Shown here: piece after piece, positions 7,475-9,743 of the stretch
How the letters are laid out: each line of letters opens with the position of its first letter
Numbering within the stretch: the first letter of the stretch is position 1
NCBI GenBank assembly: GCA_036733345.1
Contig: DAINAR010000080.1
Span: 1 to 9,743 of the forward strand
From: JAFGMQ01 sp036733345
GTDB taxonomy: Bacteria > Desulfobacterota > DSM-4660 > Desulfatiglandales > Desulfatiglandaceae
Length of the DNA stretch: 9,743 nucleotides
Direction of reading: 5' to 3'
Notes under the pieces: model-generated
What the model was told of the DNA's origin: nothing
What the model saw: only the letters and a program-made list of their open reading frames with translations
Databases searched by the model: none
Position numbers and translations under genes: made by a program

Positions 7475-7758
7475 CGGCCCCGAATCAAGCGCGGGACAAG
7501 TTCCAACCGGGGTCCAGGGGTTTTATAAGCCCTTGAAAAGACTAGATTCCGGTCCCGAACAGGAATCCGGGACAGGCTGGAGTTTACCCGCCAATGTTTG
7601 TGGAGGGTTTACCCGCCAATGTTTGTGGAGGGTTTACCCGCCAATGTTTGTGGAGGGTTTACCCGCCAGTTTTTGTGGAGGGTTTACCCGCCAATGTTTG
7701 TGGCGGGTTTATCCGCCAGTTTTTGTGGCGGATTTATCCCTCACTTGATTCGGGGCCG
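7475..7758. repeat. 284-bp inverted-repeat-bounded element inside the cassette
   Basis: CGGCCCCGAATCAAG (7475-7489) and CTTGATTCGGGGCCG (7744-7758) are exact 15-bp reverse complements. Between them are GC-rich paired words such as GTCCCG...CGGGAC and GATTCC...GGAATC (roughly 7545-7575) and a tandem 25-bp array. No transposase is present and I see no convincing target-site duplication. It may be a small non-autonomous (MITE-like) element or two opposed copies of a dispersed repeat. It fills nearly the whole 279-bp gap between the two polymerase genes and extends 50 bp into imuB. Confidence 0.7.
7583..7740. repeat. Tandem 25-bp repeat array, six units plus a partial seventh
   Basis: Units begin at 7583, 7608, 7633, 7658, 7683, 7708 and 7733 (partial). 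Units 1-3 are identical. Units 4 and 6 carry AGTTTTTG in place of AATGTTTG, and units 5-6 have TGGCGG where 1-4 have TGGAGG. Each unit can form a CCGCCA...TGGCGG stem (one mismatch in units 1-4), and neighbouring units form GGGTTTACCC. Because 25 is not a multiple of three, all frames run through it and create repetitive spurious open frames on the plus strand. There are no spacers, so it is not CRISPR. Confidence 0.92.
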
Positions 7759-8917
7759 TCCTTCCATAACTTATTATCTCCTCGCCATAATGATCCCTTA
7801 TTTGATCCATGGCCTGTATAATTATGGCTTTTTTACCGGCATGGTCCGGCGGGGAATTAAAAAGCGATAACTGAATATTGGAATGTGCAAAATCTTCAAA
7901 CCAGATTCTCATAAATCGAACCCGTACTCGTCTGCTGCAGGCCCTTAAAAATATCTTATTAAATAATTGGTATAGATCGAAATCACAGTTGCTCGGACTG
8001 GTAAGTTTTATTTGCCGTTTGACCTGTATCTGGTCCGAATACCTGATTATCAGGCCTGCCTTTCCCGGAAAAAGCCCCCTGTTCCGAAGTTGGCGAGAGC
8101 ATTTTTCCACCATACTGTAAAGGGCTTTCAGGAGATTTCGGTCGTCATTTTCATCCTGTGAAAGTGCTATTTCTTCGCTCAATATGGGCCTTTCAGAATA
8201 TGGATAGACAGGGGTAGGGTCGATGCCTATTGCCCTTTGATGAATCAAATATGACTGTGGTCCGAAGACCAGTTTCAGGCTGTTCATATCCAGTTCGGCA
8301 AGTTCCCTGATTCTTACTATGTTCAGTTCTTCCAGAAGGATCTTTTGGCGAAAATGTCCTATGCCAGGCAGGATATCCACCTTCAACGGGGCAATGAAGG
8401 ACGCTTCCCTCCCATGATCTACATCCAGCAAGCCTAATGAGGGCAGGGTAATCCGGGATGCTATGCTGGAGACCATCTTGTTGCCTGCTATTCCAACAGT
8501 GCCGGCCAGGCAAAGGTCCCTTCTGATTTCTTCCCTGATACGAGAGGCCGTATCTTTGACCTTTCCCCACAGGCGTTCGGTGCCTGTAAGATCCAGATAT
8601 ATGTGTCCGGGCCTTGATGGCTCCCAGATGGGTGTATATCGGGCAACCATTTTATCAAGTGCCTTGCAGGCCCTTTGTGTAAGCCCGGGGTCAGGAGGCA
8701 GAACATTTAAATCCGGGTATAATTTTATGGCCCTGCAAAGTGGCATACCCTTGAAGACTCCTTCTCTGCGAGCTTCCGGAGAGACGGATATTATAACTGC
8801 GCGTTCTGATAGAGGTGGAGCGACAACCACGGGACGATTCCTGAGCTTGGGCTGCAAAACCCTCGCCAGGGCGATGGAAAAGGCAGGTATGTGAATATGT
8901 ATAATATAACGGTACAA
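7709..8917 (-). CDS. imuB: Catalytically dead Y-family polymerase, ImuB-like mutasome adaptor
   Basis: A 402-aa protein with the Y-family fold. Palm and fingers cover about 1-170, helix-hairpin-helix about 175-225 (LPGIGHFRQKI), and the little finger about 240-345. Aligned to E. coli DinB, D8 and D10 become H9 and P11 (IIHIHIPAF), and D103 and E104 become G104 and H105 (EPSRPGHIYLDLTG). All metal-binding acids are therefore missing and DNA synthesis is not expected. QLSLF (349-353) is a classic beta-clamp-binding motif. Loss of the acids plus a clamp motif between lexA and dnaE2 is the ImuB signature; ImuB recruits DnaE2 to the clamp. The start is TTG at 8917 (LYRYIIHIHI), chosen because the fold begins there and no in-frame ATG occurs upstream. 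It has no clear ribosome-binding site. Residues 387-402 and the stop come from the repeat element. It lies 60 bp after lexA and is probably co-transcribed. Confidence 0.88.
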   Translation of the reverse strand: MYRYIIHIHIPAFSIALARVLQPKLRNRPVVVAPPLSERAVIISVSPEARREGVFKGMPLCRAIKLYPDLNVLPPDPGLTQRACKALDKMVARYTPIWEPSRPGHIYLDLTGTERLWGKVKDTASRIREEIRRDLCLAGTVGIAGNKMVSSIASRITLPSLGLLDVDHGREASFIAPLKVDILPGIGHFRQKILLEELNIVRIRELAELDMNSLKLVFGPQSYLIHQRAIGIDPTPVYPYSERPILSEEIALSQDENDDRNLLKALYSMVEKCSRQLRNRGLFPGKAGLIIRYSDQIQVKRQIKLTSPSNCDFDLYQLFNKIFLRACSRRVRVRFMRIWFEDFAHSNIQLSLFNSPPDHAGKKAIIIQAMDQIRDHYGEEIISYGRTAPNQVRDKSATKTGG

Positions 8918-8977
8918 GTGATTACTAAAAAGATAATATTGATGGTTTGTTTCAGGTTCATCAATTTTGTTAACAAC

Positions 8978-9583
8978 CTATTTATAGTATCTAATAACTC
9001 CAACAACCTTGCCTTCGATATGCAGATCCCCCTGCCTGACTATTATGGGTTCCATTCCCGTGTGAGCCGGCCGTAATTCTATGTGATCTTTCCTCTTGTA
9101 ATATCTTTTAACCGTTGCTTCGTTGTTGATCAATGCGACAACAGTATCGCCGTTTTCGGCAGTGGGCTGTTTTTTAACAACGATGAAATCCTGGTCTATG
9201 ATCCCATCTTCCTGCATAGAGTCGCCTTTCACCCGGAGAACAAAATGATTCCCGGAGCTTATCATGGACGGAGGAAGCTCGATGGTATCGACATCTATTA
9301 TTGCCTCAATAGGTTTCCCGGCCGCTACCCTTCCCAGGAGTGGGAATTCGAATCGTCTGGTTTCTACGGGGCTGATCACTTCGATTGCTCGTTTCTGATT
9401 CTTTTTGGCAGGAAGACGTATATAACCTTTTCGTTCTAAAATTTTGAGATAATTGGTGACCGTATTGTAAGAATGAAAGCCTAATGCAGAACATATCTCC
9501 CCGAAACTTGGTGATGCCCCCCATTCATCTATATAACGGGAGACATAATCCAGAAATGTTTTCTGCTTATCTGTTAATTTCAT
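8978..9583 (-). CDS. lexA: LexA, self-cleaving SOS repressor
   Basis: A 201-aa repressor of normal LexA length. Residues 1-70 are the winged helix-turn-helix DNA-binding domain (LTDKQKTFLDYV; recognition region about SYNTVTNYLKILERKGYI). Residues 80-201 are the S24 latch/peptidase domain. The cleavage bond is A88-G89 in GRVAAGKP. The dyad is S122 in GDSM and K159 in EATVKR, equal to E. coli A84-G85, S119 and K156. All essentials are present, so RecA-stimulated self-cleavage is expected. AGGAG lies 6 nt before the ATG at 9583. It leads the operon lexA-imuB-dnaE2, so damage should induce the whole cassette, and LexA probably represses itself. Whether it is the only LexA or a second, cassette-dedicated one (as in LexA2 systems) cannot be told from this window. 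Recognition-helix residues fit the family, but the target sequence cannot be read from them. Confidence 0.96.
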   Translation of the reverse strand: MKLTDKQKTFLDYVSRYIDEWGASPSFGEICSALGFHSYNTVTNYLKILERKGYIRLPAKKNQKRAIEVISPVETRRFEFPLLGRVAAGKPIEAIIDVDTIELPPSMISSGNHFVLRVKGDSMQEDGIIDQDFIVVKKQPTAENGDTVVALINNEATVKRYYKRKDHIELRPAHTGMEPIIVRQGDLHIEGKVVGVIRYYK

Positions 9584-9601
9584 ACATATCTCCTGGTTAA
9601 A

Positions 9602-9619
9602 CTGAATGTAATAATTCAG
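9602..9619. promoter_or_regulatory. 18-bp palindrome, candidate LexA operator
   Basis: CTGAAT (9602-9607) and ATTCAG (9614-9619) are perfect inverted repeats around a 6-bp centre, ending 18 bp before the lexA start codon. LexA proteins bind such dyads in front of their own gene. The sequence does not match the E. coli (CTGT-N8-ACAG), Bacillus or Geobacter boxes as I recall them. It lies about 50-70 bp downstream of the start predicted from the promoter at 9678-9706, so repression would be by blocking elongation or there is another promoter. It could also be an mRNA hairpin. Confidence 0.42.
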
Positions 9620-9677
9620 GAAATTTATTTTTTACGGGTTTATCAATGCCATTCATGTCAATAAATTTACAATTTAA

Positions 9678-9706
9678 CTTATACTGTAAATAAAACTGAA
9701 AGTCAA
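9678..9706 (-). promoter_or_regulatory. Sigma-70-type promoter for lexA-imuB-dnaE2
   Basis: On the minus strand TTGACT (9701-9706) is followed after exactly 17 bp by TATAAG (9678-9683). Both boxes are one base from consensus. A start near 9671 gives a leader of about 88 nt. No other promoter of similar quality is seen between lexA and dnaE2. Confidence 0.55.
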
Positions 9707-9743
9707 TTAAAAAGTGATAAGCGGTCATTAAGTCTGTATGTTA

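Noticed and set aside
7583..7740. CRISPR array
   Set aside because: The 25-bp units are head to tail with no unique spacers, and no cas genes are present.
7419..7870. Plus-strand proteins with repeating GGFTRQCLWRVYPP-like segments
   Set aside because: All three frames are open simply because a 25-bp repeat without stops is tandemly arranged; there are no good ribosome-binding sites, and the frames overlap real minus-strand genes.
7709..8917. Active DNA polymerase IV (DinB)
   Set aside because: All four active-site acidic positions are replaced.
8791..9006. Minus-strand small hydrophobic protein overlapping the start of imuB and the end of lexA
   Set aside because: It lies in a frame other than the conserved Y-family frame and has no family-like sequence or SD.
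9656..9661. TTGACA on the minus strand as the lexA -35 box
   Set aside because: No -10-like hexamer occurs 15-19 bp downstream (the sequence there is around AACCCG); the pair at 9678-9706 is much better.

Overview
The window looks like a chromosomal segment of a moderately AT-rich Gram-negative anaerobe. My best guess is a sulfate-reducer-type Desulfobacterota. This is inferred from the style of the radical SAM protein, the stand-alone ADP-forming acyl-CoA ligase alpha-type protein, the lexA/Y-family/dnaE gene order and the GC-rich dispersed intergenic repeats. No rRNA, tRNA, CRISPR array, transposase or phage gene was seen.

Left part (1-3600): the N-terminal 261 codons of a radical SAM enzyme run leftward off the edge. 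Next is a small lysine-rich coiled-coil protein, also leftward. A 437-bp AT-rich divergent intergenic region follows, with a good sigma-70-like promoter and a possibly structured leader. It leads into the only rightward gene, a 480-aa CoA-binding/acyl-CoA ligase alpha-like protein with the phosphohistidine motif but no ATP-grasp partner beside it. The spacer after this gene holds imperfect GC-rich stem-loop sequence and a short tandem repeat.

Right part (3600-9743), all leftward: a membrane-anchored coiled-coil LysM protein with its own promoter, then a three-gene damage-response cassette. Read in the direction of transcription the cassette is lexA, a Y-family polymerase homologue, then a dnaE2-type polymerase III alpha subunit. 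It has the layout of the SOS mutagenesis cassette (lexA-imuA-imuB-dnaE2/imuC) but has no imuA. The Y-family protein has lost all the catalytic acidic residues and carries a QLSLF sliding-clamp motif, so it is best read as ImuB, an inactive adaptor. The dnaE2-type protein keeps its three catalytic aspartates. LexA keeps its cleavage site and Ser/Lys dyad. A strong promoter and an 18-bp palindrome that may be the SOS operator lie upstream of lexA.

The most unusual structure is a roughly 284-bp repeat element between the imuB and dnaE2 reading frames. Exact 15-bp inverted repeats bound it, and it contains six tandem 25-bp units. It supplies the last 16 codons and the stop of imuB, and it leaves dnaE2 without a visible ribosome-binding site.
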